From positions 124,001 to 188,000 of the forward strand of contig CP000875.1 in assembly GCA_000018565.1 (NCBI GenBank): a stretch of 64,000 nucleotides of DNA, given 5' to 3'. The notes beneath the pieces are model-generated. The model ran no database searches and was not told the DNA's origin. It worked only from the letters and a program-made list of their open reading frames with translations. This stretch comes from Herpetosiphon aurantiacus DSM 785. GTDB lineage: Bacteria > Chloroflexota > Chloroflexia > Chloroflexales > Herpetosiphonaceae. Below are positions 44,129-53,220 of this stretch, piece by piece (position 1 is the first letter of the stretch; every line of letters starts with the position of its first letter). The position numbers and the translations under genes are program-made.

Positions 44129-46391
44129 AGATCATTTGCCTGAACGCAGCCAATTGCCACCACATTCGGTTATGCCCTATCAACCACTGAGCGATTTTGT
44201 AGGGCGTGAGGCCCAACTATATCAATTGGCTCAAGCAATGTTGCGCTCCGACCCAACCCTGATTACACCAACTGCTCTTGCCACAGGTATGGGCGGGATT
44301 GGCAAAAGTAGCCTAGCCCTAGAATTTGCCCATCGTTATGGTAGCTATTTTGCGGGCGGGGTATTTTGGCTGTATGCCGCTACCAACGAAACCCTCCAAG
44401 CCAGCCTTGATCGTTGTTGGGATAGCCTGAAACCAGACGAGTGGCGTTATGAAGTTAAGCCTGAAACGCGGCTGCGGGTGGTGCGTGAATTATTTAATCA
44501 ACCTATACCACGCTTGTTGATTTTCGATAATTGTGAAGATCCAGCCTTGCTCACGGCCTATCGTCCCCAGGCTAGCAGTGGTTGCCAACTGTTGGTTACT
44601 AGTCGGCGCAGCCAATGGCAAGGCACAAATTTAATTACACTTGATACCTTGCCGCCGCTTGAAAGCCGCCAATTGCTACAACAACTAGCTGCTCAGCCAA
44701 ATATCAACAACTATCTCAGCGATACCGATGCTGATCAGTTGGCTGAATTGGTGGGGCATTTGCCTTTAGCTTTGCATTTAGTTGGCTCAAGCTTGAAATT
44801 TTATTTTCGCAAGCCTGCGGCTGAGTATATTGCAGCGCTGCAAAACCAACGGATTGCCAGCTTGCAAGCGATGGTTAAGCCAACCAGTAAGCTCCATCAA
44901 AATACAATTAATAATTTTTGGAGCGTGCGCGATACAGTTGAAGTGAGTTATGGGTTGTTGCCTGCCGAATTAGGCCAAGCCTGTCGGCGTTTATTGTTGA
45001 TGATGGCCTATTGTGCGCCGAATGTGGTTATTCCATGGGAGTTATTGCAAGCTGCTAGCGGCTACGATGATGATAGCCTGACCGAATATCTATGGGAATT
45101 AACCCAAGCGGGCTTTTTCAATGACCCAACTCAACCGCGTTTACATCCGCTGATGGCTGATGTAATTATTGATCTTGATGCGGCGAATGAGCCTGAAAAT
45201 TATAGATCGCTTGAACAAGCATTGATAATGCTCAGCAACCGTTATCATGATCAATGGGCAATGCGGGAAATTGAAATGTTGCTGCCCCATCTTGAATATT
45301 CGGATCGCCAAGCGAGCCAACATCCAGATTATGCTGGCGAATTAGGCTATCAAGCAGGACTTTGTTTATATCGTCAAGGTAAGTATGTTGATGCAGAACA
45401 CATTTATCGAGAAGTTTTATCAACCCAAAACCAACTATTTGAAACAGAAAATCCAATCATTCTTAATACAAAACATGCCCTGGCTGATGTACTTGGCGAT
45501 CAAGGGTTACTTCAAGAGGCTGAACAACTTTTTAACGAAGTATATAGGTTACGTAAAAAAGTTTTAGGCCAATATCATCCCCATACCCTTAAAAGTAAAA
45601 AAGAATATGCAACTGCCATGTTTTTGCGAGGAAATTATGCTGATGCAGAACAAATTCTGCGCGAGATATTAACGATTCAAGAACAGAGTCTAGGAAAAGA
45701 ACATTGGGATAGCTTATTGACAAAACATAATTTAGCTTCAATTCGCAGTAAACAGGGATATTATGCCTTAGCAGAGCGGATGTATCGTGAAATATTGAAG
45801 GATCAAGAGCAAATATTTGGTGTAAATCATCCTGATACTCTAGCAACCAAGCGTCAAATTGCTAACAACGTAGGTTATCAGGGTCGATATGCCGAGACCG
45901 AACGTATCTATCGGGAAGTTCTGCCAATCTATGAGCTTATTTTAGGCTTGAACCATCCATATACGTTAACAACAAAACATGGAATCGCCTGGGCATTAAA
46001 TGGACAAGGGCTTTATAAACAGGCTGAATATATGTACCGTGAGGTATTACTCATCTGTGAACAAACGCTTCGGATTAATCATCCTGAGATTATTACTACT
46101 AAACATAATATTGCTTGGATATTGAGTAAACAGCAACATTATCTTGAAGCAGAAGTAATCTATCGCGAAGTGCTAGAAATTCGTGAGCAAAGCTTAGGAA
46201 CTAATCATCCTGACAGTTTATCAACAAAATATAACTTGGCAGCTACACTGTATCATCAATCTTGCTATCGTGAAGCAGAATTATTATTTGATCAAGTATT
46301 GAGCATCCGTGAAAAGGTTTTGGGAACTCAACATGCAAGTACACAGGCAACGCAAGAGTGGCTTGAACTGGTGCGCAGTAAATTGTGTTGA
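44129..46391 (+). CDS. NB-ARC/TPR signalling ATPase, exon 2
   Basis: The second exon supplies 753 residues of an 810-residue protein. After DFVGREAQLYQLAQAM comes the P-loop ATGMGGIGKSSLALEFAHRYG, then Walker B RLLIFDNCEDPALL and the GLPLALHLVG-like segment HLPLALHLVGSSL, all NB-ARC features. The C-terminal half has eight kinesin-light-chain-type TPRs of about 42 residues (for example AERMYREILKDQEQIFG, NHPDTLATKRQIANN). No effector domain is evident; it may act by oligomerising. The TPR half is more A/T-rich than the NB-ARC half. A separate start at 44025 lies inside the intron and is not the gene's own. Confidence 0.88.
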
Positions 46392-46394
46392 GGC

Positions 46395-46510
46395 TATCAG
46401 CTAGAGACTTTTGGCTATCGGAATCATTCTCATTCTACAAAACGTTCCGATAGCCCATAGCCCATAGCCCCATTTCTATGTTCTATGCTCTATGTTCTTT
46501 GTTCTAACTA
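46395..46510. repeat. ATAGCC and TTCTATG word repeats
   Basis: GGCTATCGG, CCGATAGCCCATAGCCCATAG and TCTATGTTCTATGCTCTATG words fill the gap between convergent genes and run into the last codons and stop of the DUF4386 gene. Confidence 0.75.
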
Positions 46511-47135
46511 AAACTACTCCAACCCACAAAAACCAGCCAATCATGCCGATACCGAAGAGCGTGCCAACTGCGGCGATCGCTGGAACCGTCATTGCGATGC
46601 CCGATGCGCCAATCAGCAGGCCAAGATAATTGAGTGCTTTAGGTAGGCGTTTAGTTTGCAAGGCTGCAATACTGATTAAGCTGACCCAAACGCCGCCAGG
46701 CAACTCGATTGCCCCACCTAATCCACTCGCCACCGCCGAAATTGCCGTCGAGACAGCGAGGGTTTGCTCAGGGTTCTGCTGCTGAAGATCGGCAATAATT
46801 TTGATATTGTTGACCAACAACATACCACTAGAAAGAATCGTGGTCGCCCAAATGATCCCCATAGCTGTGGTTACCTGGATCAACAGCGGATGTGCTTGCT
46901 GCAGCCGGTGATGCAAGGCAATTGCCAGCGGAACCATCCAAACTCCAGCGACCAAATAAATAATCAGATACCACAGGGCCATCAAGTTTTGATGTTCGAT
47001 CAAAAAGCTGATCTTTTCAGCTTGGCTGGCTTCGAGAAAAGGGGCTAAAAGGGTGAAGACTATGCCAATGCCGATAATATAGGCAAACCCATTGATCAAG
47101 GCGGCAATGCCACCCCATTTTTGTGTGCTATGCAT
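46476..47135 (-). CDS. DUF4386 family membrane protein
   Basis: A 219-residue protein with six hydrophobic helices and the DUF4386 layout, including WGGIAALINGFAYIIGIGIV at the start and ELPGGVWVSLISIAAL near the middle. Function unknown; some relatives are called putative sensors or permeases. The C-terminal tail KNIEHRT and the stop codon are encoded by an intergenic TCTATGTTC word repeat, so the natural end may have been altered. It stands alone. Confidence 0.75.
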   Translation of the reverse strand: MHSTQKWGGIAALINGFAYIIGIGIVFTLLAPFLEASQAEKISFLIEHQNLMALWYLIIYLVAGVWMVPLAIALHHRLQQAHPLLIQVTTAMGIIWATTILSSGMLLVNNIKIIADLQQQNPEQTLAVSTAISAVASGLGGAIELPGGVWVSLISIAALQTKRLPKALNYLGLLIGASGIAMTVPAIAAVGTLFGIGMIGWFLWVGVVLVRTKNIEHRT

Positions 47136-47261
47136 CGCTTACTCCAACTAGAGGCTAGCTTTCTGCGGTTGAGCATACAAAACAAGGGCTGGTGGTAAGG
47201 AGACACCAAAGTGTTGTTGTGGGGTGTTTATCGTCGGCGAGGGGGCGAGAGTTTCCACAAA

Positions 47262-47330
47262 TTGATCCACGAAGGACACGAAGCGCACGAAGGCTGAAAC
47301 CACGAAGAGCGCGAAGGCCGCTAAGAACGT
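47262..47330. repeat. CACGAAG word repeats
   Basis: ATCCACGAAGGACACGAAGC and then CCACGAAGAGCGCGAAGG words lie in the 352-bp gap 47136-47487, which also contains TTCATCCTTCATCCCTCATC words at 47357. No gene is visible. Confidence 0.75.
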
Positions 47331-47487
47331 CAAGCTCAATGCGCATAGCATATCCCTTCATCCTTCATCCCTCATCCTTCATATTTTTGTATCTCTGCGC
47401 CTCTGGGTTAAAAACGATCCTCAAACGAAATATTCAATCAATAATTCATCGAATATCTCAGCAATATACGTCATAATATCTAAGGGG

Positions 47488-47760
47488 TTATTCAATGATT
47501 TCATCATTACACCATTGCTCAATTGAGCCATATACTTTGTTTGCTAGTTCATAATCTAGTTTAATATCAAAGAAACGGCGTTGTAATTCGCGATTACTCG
47601 CATGAGGGAAGCGTTTGCGCAACCCATAGAAAGCTAGCCGATCACGGGTTTGATTGAGTTGCTCAACCAAACGTAATTTCTCAATAATGCTCATTGACCG
47701 TAGGATGTTAATTTGGATTTCCTCGGCTTTTGCGCTGGTATCAAGGGAAAGTTGGCTCAT
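47488..47760 (-). CDS. Conserved small protein of unknown function
   Basis: A 90-residue protein. The pattern SLDTSAKAEEIQINILRSMS, then EKLRLVEQLNQTRDRLAFYG, resembles a widespread family of small proteins in cyanobacteria and Chloroflexota often found beside nucleotidyltransferase or PIN genes; no such partner is adjacent here. GGTAGG sits directly before the ATG. Function not assigned. Confidence 0.6.
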   Translation of the reverse strand: MSQLSLDTSAKAEEIQINILRSMSIIEKLRLVEQLNQTRDRLAFYGLRKRFPHASNRELQRRFFDIKLDYELANKVYGSIEQWCNDEIIE

Positions 47761-47822
47761 AACCTACCATCCTTTTGAAGTATGGCTATACTATTGGTTT
47801 TGATAAGTGATTCAGCAAAACT

Positions 47823-47853
47823 CTGCGAAGCGTAGTATCGCTACGCTTCGCAG
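47823..47853 (-). terminator. Terminator hairpin after the class-III aminotransferase
   Basis: A perfect 13-bp stem, CTGCGAAGCGTAG with CTACGCTTCGCAG and a 5-base loop, followed on the minus strand by AGTTTTG. Confidence 0.8.
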
Positions 47854-47867
47854 GTATTGATTGATAA

Positions 47868-49193
47868 TTACTTTGCGCCGAGGGCTTGCAAGGTGTCGTT
47901 CAACAAATTGATACCTTCATCAACTTGATCTTTGGTCAGCACCAATGGCGGGCAGAAGCGGATGGTCGATTTGCCACAGGTCAGCAGCAACATACCACGG
48001 CGGAACGATTCTTCCATCACAGCGTTGGATAGATCGCCATGCGGATCTTTGTTGACGTTATCTTTGATGAATTCCATGCCGATCATCAAACCACGGCCCC
48101 GTACATCGCCGATACATTCGTAGCGATCTTCGAGTTCGTGCAGCCGTTGTTTGAAGTAGCCACCAACTTCGTTGGCGTTAGCCATCAATTCTTCTTCGGC
48201 GAGGCACAAGGTTTCGTAGACGGCTCGCATGGCCAAGGCGTTGCCACCATAGGTATTGCCGTGTGCGCCTGGTTTCCAAACGCTGCTAATTTCTTTGCGG
48301 GCGACCATCGCGCCCACTGGCACGCCTGAGCCAATGCCTTTGGCGCTGGTGATGATGTCGGGCACAATGCCTTCATATTCAACTGCCCACATTTTGCCAG
48401 TTCGGCCAACACCGCTTTGCACTTCATCGGCGATCAACAAAATGCCGTGGCGATCGCAGAGATCGCGCAAACCTTGCCAGAAGCCTGGGGCTGGCACAAC
48501 ATAGCCGCCTTCACCTTGAATTGGCTCGGCGATAATTGCCGCTACATCGTCGGCAGGGGTGGTGGTGGTAAACAAGGTCTTTTCGATAAAATCCAAGCAG
48601 ATTTCGGCAACGCGCTCTGGCTCAACGCCCCAAGGTGTGCGATAGGGGTTGGGATAGAAGGCGTGGAATACACCAGGCATCAAGGGGAAAAAACCTTTGC
48701 GTTGGTAGGGCTTCGAGGCGGTGATCGATAAGCTACCATATGAGCGGCCATGGAACGAGCTATAGAAGCCGATGACATTTTGGCGTTTGGTGTAATATCG
48801 CGCCAATTTGATTGCTGCTTCAACTGATTCAGTGCCGCTATTGGCGAAAAATACTTGCCACTCGCCAGAGCCAGGCATCAACGACGTGATTTTTTCGGCA
48901 GCCTTGACCATTGGCTCATTATAAAAATCAGTTCCAGCCATATGGATAAACTTGGATACCTGATCTTGTAGGGCTTGCACCAGCCGCGGGTGGCTATGAC
49001 CCGTTGAAACCACCGCAATCCCCGCATTCAAATCGAGATAGCGATTACCATCAACATCCCACACTTCACAACCAAGGCCACGATCCATCACAAAAGGATA
49101 GACCCGCCCACTACATGGGGCCATTACCGCCGTATCGCGATCAACTAGGGCAGTTGCGCGGGGGCCAGGAATCGTCGTCAGCAGATCAGTCAC
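47868..49193 (-). CDS. Class-III PLP aminotransferase (4-aminobutyrate/acetylornithine type)
   Basis: A 441-residue aminotransferase using an omega-amino donor. GNRYLDLNAGIAVVSTGHSH, VFFANSGTESVEAAIKLARY, AEPIQGEGGYVVPAPGFW and LIADEVQSGVGRTGKMWAVE are family signatures; TSAKGIGSGVP holds the Schiff-base lysine and TYGGNALAMRA follows. The length and start (TDLLTTIPGPRA) match the 4-aminobutyrate group. The GTG at 49193 is chosen as AAGGAG is 6 bases upstream; longer frames beginning at 49226 or 49286 lack this. Substrate within the class is not certain. Confidence 0.88.
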   Translation of the reverse strand: MTDLLTTIPGPRATALVDRDTAVMAPCSGRVYPFVMDRGLGCEVWDVDGNRYLDLNAGIAVVSTGHSHPRLVQALQDQVSKFIHMAGTDFYNEPMVKAAEKITSLMPGSGEWQVFFANSGTESVEAAIKLARYYTKRQNVIGFYSSFHGRSYGSLSITASKPYQRKGFFPLMPGVFHAFYPNPYRTPWGVEPERVAEICLDFIEKTLFTTTTPADDVAAIIAEPIQGEGGYVVPAPGFWQGLRDLCDRHGILLIADEVQSGVGRTGKMWAVEYEGIVPDIITSAKGIGSGVPVGAMVARKEISSVWKPGAHGNTYGGNALAMRAVYETLCLAEEELMANANEVGGYFKQRLHELEDRYECIGDVRGRGLMIGMEFIKDNVNKDPHGDLSNAVMEESFRRGMLLLTCGKSTIRFCPPLVLTKDQVDEGINLLNDTLQALGAK

Positions 49194-49299
49194 GGGGAAC
49201 TCCTTAAACAGGTTGATAGGCGACATTGCCAAAATACCCACCGTTGGCACAGTGATAGGTATTCCTACCCATTCTATCCGAGCCATTCTAGTGCGTCAA

Positions 49300-49480
49300 A
49301 GGTAAATCAAAAGTCAAAAGGCAGAAGTCAAAAGGCAAAATAGGGGTCAGGGGCTAGGGGTCGGGGATTGGGCTTCTAACGCAGAGTAGGGTCTAGGCTA
49401 GTGGAAGATTTTTTAAATTTCCAAGGATCTCCCAAGCCAATAGCCATATCTTCGTGTCCTTCGTGTCCTTCGTGGATCAA
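49300..49480. repeat. Mixed word repeats upstream of the rplJ promoter
   Basis: AAAAGGCAGAAGTCAAAAGG words (49307-49342), GGGGTCAGGGGCTAGGGGTC words (49343-49374) and CTTCGTGTCCTTCGTGTCC words (49451-49476) occur in turn. The gap 49194-49698 has no gene but contains the rplJ promoter and leader. Confidence 0.75.
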
Positions 49481-49487
49481 CAACGTT

Positions 49488-49516
49488 TTGACGAAACATC
49501 CAAAGCCTGCTATAAT
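49488..49516 (+). promoter_or_regulatory. Consensus promoter of rplJ-rplL
   Basis: TTGACG (49488-49493), a 17-base spacer and TATAAT (49511-49516). Five of six and six of six match the consensus; it begins directly after a CACGAAG word block. Confidence 0.88.
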
Positions 49517-49525
49517 CTCGCTTCG

Positions 49526-49680
49526 GTACAAGAAATACCACCGTAGACAGCAGGTGCGTTCGCGCTTAATGATGCCAAGCATCGCCCGCCGAGGTAGCTG
49601 ATAGATTATTGCAATCTTCCACACATTTGTGTGCTACTGCCTCTGCGTGTCGTTACACTCAGGGCTTTTTTATTTGCCTG
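49526..49680 (+). ncRNA. Ribosomal protein L10 leader
   Basis: The transcribed leader carries CCGTAGACAGCAGGTGCG and, after a stem, CCGCCGAGGTAGCTG, the usual conserved segments of L10 leaders found before rplJ. It folds into several stems and ends in the attenuator hairpin at 49639. L10 or the L10-L12 complex binding to such leaders represses rplJ-rplL. Confidence 0.82.
49639..49672 (+). terminator. Attenuator hairpin in the rplJ leader
   Basis: GCCTCTGCGTGT pairs imperfectly with ACACTCAGGGC and is followed by six T. It lies between the L10 leader and the rplJ start, so premature termination could control rplJ-rplL. Confidence 0.75.
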
Positions 49681-49698
49681 TGAAAGGAGGTGAACGGA

Positions 49699-50223
49699 AT
49701 GCCAACACAAGCTAAGGTTGCAACCGTTGCCGAATTAACCGATCGCCTAAACCGCGCTCAAATGCTTTTAGTTGCCGACTATCGCGGCTTGACAGTTGCC
49801 GAATTGAACGAACTTCGCAAGAAGGTTCGTGAAAAAGGTGGCGAGGTGATTATTGCAAAAAACACCTTGACCCGCTTGGCAGCACGCGAAGCAGGTAAAA
49901 CTGAAATTGAAGAATTCTTGGGTGGCCCAACCGCACTGGCATTTTCATACGATGATATTCCAGGCGTGGCGAAGGCAATTGATGATTTCTTCAAAGCATC
50001 GAAGAAAGATATTAAGGTCAAAGGCGGGATCGTCGGTACCTCAAAAATCACTGGCGCAGATGTCGAACGGGTGGCCAAAATGCCAACCCGTGACGAAAGC
50101 TTGGCCAAGATCTTGGGCGGTATCAATGCTCCAGCAAGCCGAATTGTCGGTGGCTTGAAGGGTGTTATGCGCAATATTGCCTACATCCTCGGGGCACACG
50201 CACAAAAAGGTGCTGAAGGCTAA
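49699..50223 (+). CDS. rplJ: Large ribosomal subunit protein uL10
   Basis: A 174-residue protein that anchors L7/L12 dimers to the ribosome. It has [35 protein letters not shown], and GGPTALAF; the C-terminal helix for L12 binding follows. The ATG at 49699 is 8 bases after GGAGG; an in-frame GTG at 49690 overlaps the binding site and is rejected. Confidence 0.96.
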
Positions 50224-50308
50224 TCGCATTCGTTCGGCGAATCGCCTAGCCTTTTCGCCAAATCAACTTTGAAATCCCTATTTTATTGCTTTGGAGGCAA
50301 TTACACTC

Positions 50309-50701
50309 ATGGCTTCAGAAAAAGTAACTGCATTGTTGGAAGAACTCAAAGGCTTGACCTTGGTTGAAGCTGCTGAATTGGCTAAGGAAATGGAAGAAGT
50401 ATTCGGCGTTTCAGCTGCTGCTCCAGTAATGGTTGCTGGCGTTGCTGCTGCTGGCGATGCTCCAGCCGCTGCTGCTGAAGAACAAACCGAATTCACCGTT
50501 ATCTTGAAGGGCGCTCCAGCCGACAAGAAAATCGCGATCATCAAAGCCGTTCGCGAAGTTGTCGCTGGCTTGGGCTTGAAAGAAGCCAAAGATTTGGTCG
50601 AAGGCGCTCCAAAACCAGTCAAAGAAGGTGTCAGCAAAGAAGAAGCCGAAGCTGCCAAGGCTGCTTTGGCCGCTGCTGGTGCAGAAATCGAAATCAAGTA
50701 A
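50309..50701 (+). CDS. rplL: Large ribosomal subunit protein bL12
   Basis: A 130-residue acidic stalk protein that recruits translation factors. N-terminal dimerisation segment ([20 protein letters not shown]), alanine-rich hinge, and C-terminal domain [20 protein letters not shown] with [23 protein letters not shown] at 50309; GGAGG is 12 bases upstream. A strong terminator follows, so rpoB is not directly downstream. Confidence 0.97.
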   Translation: MASEKVTALLEELKGLTLVEAAELAKEMEEVFGVSAAAPVMVAGVAAAGDAPAAAAEEQTEFTVILKGAPADKKIAIIKAVREVVAGLGLKEAKDLVEGAPKPVKEGVSKEEAEAAKAALAAAGAEIEIK

Positions 50702-50720
50702 GTTTTTACTTGGCTTTCAG

Positions 50721-50759
50721 CCGACGTTTGGGGTTTAGCCCTCAAACGTCGGTTTTTTT
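50721..50759 (+). terminator. Rho-independent terminator after rplL
   Basis: CCGACGTTTG (50721-50730) pairs with CAAACGTCGG (50743-50752), followed by seven T. Confidence 0.93.
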
Positions 50760-50841
50760 GTTAATTTCAGGCTTGTCGCCCGCCATTCTGCCAAAATTGG
50801 ATTAAACTGAGGAGAAGGCTTTTTTTCAGTTGTGAGTTGCC

Positions 50842-51339
50842 ATGCTTGTTGTTGTTCAACTTATCAAAACGCGTTGGACAGTGCCCCTCGGCCAACGTCC
50901 GCCGCAGTTGTGTCAAGGCACACCTGAACGTTTAAGTGTTATGCCGCTCCCTCCCAATGGTTTTGTCCAAGGCGCTGTGCTGCATCACGCCGAATTCGAT
51001 GAAACCAATGCTTATACCCGCCCAACGCGGGCTAATTTGCGTACCTATAGCGATTTGCGCCATTTGTACCATAATGGTTTGGGCTTGCGCCTCAATACGA
51101 TCCCCCAGCTTGAGGTGCTGTTGCGCTTGCCTGAACAAACAATTTCAACAAGTTTGATGCAGTTGGCAATTGGCGAATGGGGCCAGCTGAGTTATAAAAC
51201 CCGTTTTGGCTTGGAACGTGAGGCCACTTACACCAAATATGTCTTCAATATCACCTACCGCGCCTATCTTGACCCATTTGTGTTTATGCGCGGCAGCCCA
51301 CAGCATACCATTCACTTGCCGTTGGAGCAGACCCCATGA
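50842..51339 (+). CDS. Hypothetical protein, coupled to PfkB-like kinase
   Basis: A 165-residue protein I do not recognise. It looks soluble, with beta-rich stretches (FNITYRAYLDPFVFMRGS) and no signal peptide. Its stop overlaps the start of the PfkB gene by 4 bases, so the two are translationally coupled. The ATG at 50842 has a poor binding site. Confidence 0.6.
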   Translation: MLVVVQLIKTRWTVPLGQRPPQLCQGTPERLSVMPLPPNGFVQGAVLHHAEFDETNAYTRPTRANLRTYSDLRHLYHNGLGLRLNTIPQLEVLLRLPEQTISTSLMQLAIGEWGQLSYKTRFGLEREATYTKYVFNITYRAYLDPFVFMRGSPQHTIHLPLEQTP

Positions 51340-52115
51340 GCCTTAAGTATCTCTTGATCGGGGCATTAACTCGCGATCGTACAGCAACTGGCTGGCAGCA
51401 AGGTGGTACTGGCACATTTGCAGCGCGAGCACTAGCCGCTTGGGGGGTTGCAACCACGATCATCACGCCAGCCCACGCCAAGCTAATTTTCGATTTGCCA
51501 AGCACCAGCACGCTCGTGCGTTTGCCTAGCCGCGCCACTGCCACCTTTGAAAATCGCTATCAGGGTGATGCTCGCACGCAATGGCTGCATGCCGCGCCAA
51601 CCCAATTGGATTGGGCGAATCTTGCGCCATATTGGCAACAAGCCAGCTTAGTGCATCTTGCGCCCTTGGCCCAAGAATTAACCACAATTCCGCCGCGCAA
51701 GCTTTTTCCGCAGGCCTTGATTGGCTTGACGGCTCAGGGTTGGCTCAGGCATTGGGATAGTTCAGGCCGAATCCAACCAAAACGTTGGCAACCAACCCCA
51801 ACTGAGCTAGCCCAAATTGATGCGTTGGTGGTGAGCGATGAGGATGTTGCTGGCGATGTGCAGCTCGTTGCTGATTGGGCGCAACACTGTGGTTTGGTCG
51901 CAATGACCCAAGGCTCACGCGGCGCAACGATTTGGGTTAATGCTGAGGTTCAGCATGTCGCGGCTTATCCAGCGCAAGTGAGCGACCCAACCGGAGCGGG
52001 CGATGTGTGGGCGGCAGCTTGGTTTTGGCGCATTCAGCAGGGGAGTTCGGCCTTGCAAGCCGCTGATTGGGCTTGCCAACAAGCTGCCTTGCAAATTAGT
52101 GGCCAATTGATTTAA
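51336..52115 (+). CDS. PfkB-family carbohydrate kinase-like protein
   Basis: A 259-residue, short member of the ribokinase family, most relatives being 300 or more. The catalytic and anion-hole motif DPTGAGDVWAAAWFW is intact near residue 220. The GLVAMTQGSRGATIWV strand precedes it. The N-terminal lid region is shortened (IGALTRDRTATGW in place of the longer GG motif). Sugar or nucleoside substrate is unknown. Overlaps the upstream gene by 4 bases. Confidence 0.78.
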   Translation: MSLKYLLIGALTRDRTATGWQQGGTGTFAARALAAWGVATTIITPAHAKLIFDLPSTSTLVRLPSRATATFENRYQGDARTQWLHAAPTQLDWANLAPYWQQASLVHLAPLAQELTTIPPRKLFPQALIGLTAQGWLRHWDSSGRIQPKRWQPTPTELAQIDALVVSDEDVAGDVQLVADWAQHCGLVAMTQGSRGATIWVNAEVQHVAAYPAQVSDPTGAGDVWAAAWFWRIQQGSSALQAADWACQQAALQISGQLI

Positions 52116-52117
52116 AA

Positions 52118-52208
52118 CCCCTCACCCCAACCCCTCGCCCACTGCGGCGGGTGAGGGGCTTTTGATTTGGTGGTTCCCCCTCGCCTCGCTGGGCGGGAGA
52201 GAGGGCAG
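52118..52208. repeat. Dispersed ~100-bp nested inverted repeat, family 1, copy C
   Basis: Starts CCCTCACCCCAACCCCTCGC directly after the kinase gene and ends GGGCGGGAGAGAGGGCAGG. The right arm has lost part of its match to the left, so this copy is decayed compared with those at 12168 and 62028. Confidence 0.75.
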
Positions 52209-52276
52209 GTCTTTCCCTTCTAACCAATGTTTTAGTAGTTCATCGATGAATTGAATGATGACCACTTTATGCCCTT

Positions 52277-52345
52277 GAGGGGGTGCAGGGGGATTAAAGC
52301 CCCCTGCGTTTCCCGCCTTGAGGCGGGAGGGAAGGGTGGTGAGAT
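52277..52345. repeat. Dispersed palindromic repeat, family 2, copy 2 (inverted)
   Basis: Reverse complement of the unit at 3791-3865: GAGGGGGTGCAGGGGGATTA, then the hairpin CCCGCCTTGAGGCGGG. It shares the 303-bp gap 52116-52418 with repeat copy C; no gene is present. Confidence 0.8.
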
Positions 52346-52418
52346 TAATGCATCGTTATATCCAATGATTTGGTTAATAACCTACCCTTGGAAGGATCGG
52401 GATAGCAAATGCGGAACG

Positions 52419-52799
52419 CTAGCGCAGCACAATCACTTCGACTTCAACTTGCACATCGCGGGGCAAACGCGCCACTTGCACGGTCGAGCGAGCTGGCGGG
52501 TTTTCAGGAAAGTATTCGCCATAGACGGCATTAACGGCGGCGAAGTCGTTCATATCGGCCAAGAAAATCGTGGTTTTGACCACTTTTTCGAAGCTGGTGT
52601 TGGCTGCCGTCAGCACTGCCCGAATGTTTTCCATCACGCGGCGGGTTTGGGCGGTTACGTCGCCCTCGATCACTTGGCCAGTTGCTGGGTCAAGCGGAAT
52701 TTGGCCTGAGCAGAACAACAATCCATCAATGGCGATTGCTTGTGAGTATGGGCCGATGGCGGCGGGAGCGTTGGGCGTGCTGATAACTTCACGGGTCAT
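52419..52799 (-). CDS. ridA: RidA family reactive intermediate deaminase
   Basis: A 126-residue enzyme that hydrolyses reactive enamine or imine intermediates from PLP enzymes. Signatures are PAAIGPYSQAIAIDGLLFCS, GQIPLDPATG and PARSTVQVARLPRDVQVEVE with the substrate-binding arginine. Full length, trimer expected. It is followed 20 bases upstream by yraN on the same strand. Confidence 0.94.
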   Translation of the reverse strand: MTREVISTPNAPAAIGPYSQAIAIDGLLFCSGQIPLDPATGQVIEGDVTAQTRRVMENIRAVLTAANTSFEKVVKTTIFLADMNDFAAVNAVYGEYFPENPPARSTVQVARLPRDVQVEVEVIVLR

Positions 52800-52820
52800 T
52801 GAAAACTCCTTGATAGTTGC

Positions 52821-53195
52821 TTATTCAATTGAAATTGCTTGAAAATGTTCAAGTTGAGGTTGACCACGGGAGAGTGTGATCGCAATAGCATCGATGCGAT
52901 AATCGCCGAGCCATGGGGTTTGGGCGGCATCGAGGGCTTGCAGGTAGGCTTGCAGCAACCGCGCTAAACGTTGGCGTTTTTTGAGGGTCAATGATTCGGC
53001 GGCGCTGCCATGGGCTGTGCCTCGGCGCGTGCGTACTTCAATAATCACCAAGGTTGCTTGATCATAGGCGATCAGATCGATCTCACCCCAACGACAATGC
53101 CAACCACTAGCGATCAGTTGATAACCTAATTGTTGCAGATACTCAGCGGCATATTGCTCGCCCCAACGCCCAAGTGCTTTGCGATCGTCGGCCAT
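52821..53195 (-). CDS. UPF0102 (YraN) family nuclease-fold protein
   Basis: A 124-residue protein with a restriction-endonuclease-like fold. The motif GEIDLIAYDQATLVIIEVRT contains the conserved acidic and ExK-type residues of YraN. Function is not settled in the family, though some members are linked to DNA processing. The ATG at 53195 follows GGGGGAG; a longer frame from 53246 is unlikely. Confidence 0.87.
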   Translation of the reverse strand: MADDRKALGRWGEQYAAEYLQQLGYQLIASGWHCRWGEIDLIAYDQATLVIIEVRTRRGTAHGSAAESLTLKKRQRLARLLQAYLQALDAAQTPWLGDYRIDAIAITLSRGQPQLEHFQAISIE

Positions 53196-53220
53196 GCTTG
53201 CTCCCCCTAAAATAGCAAGC

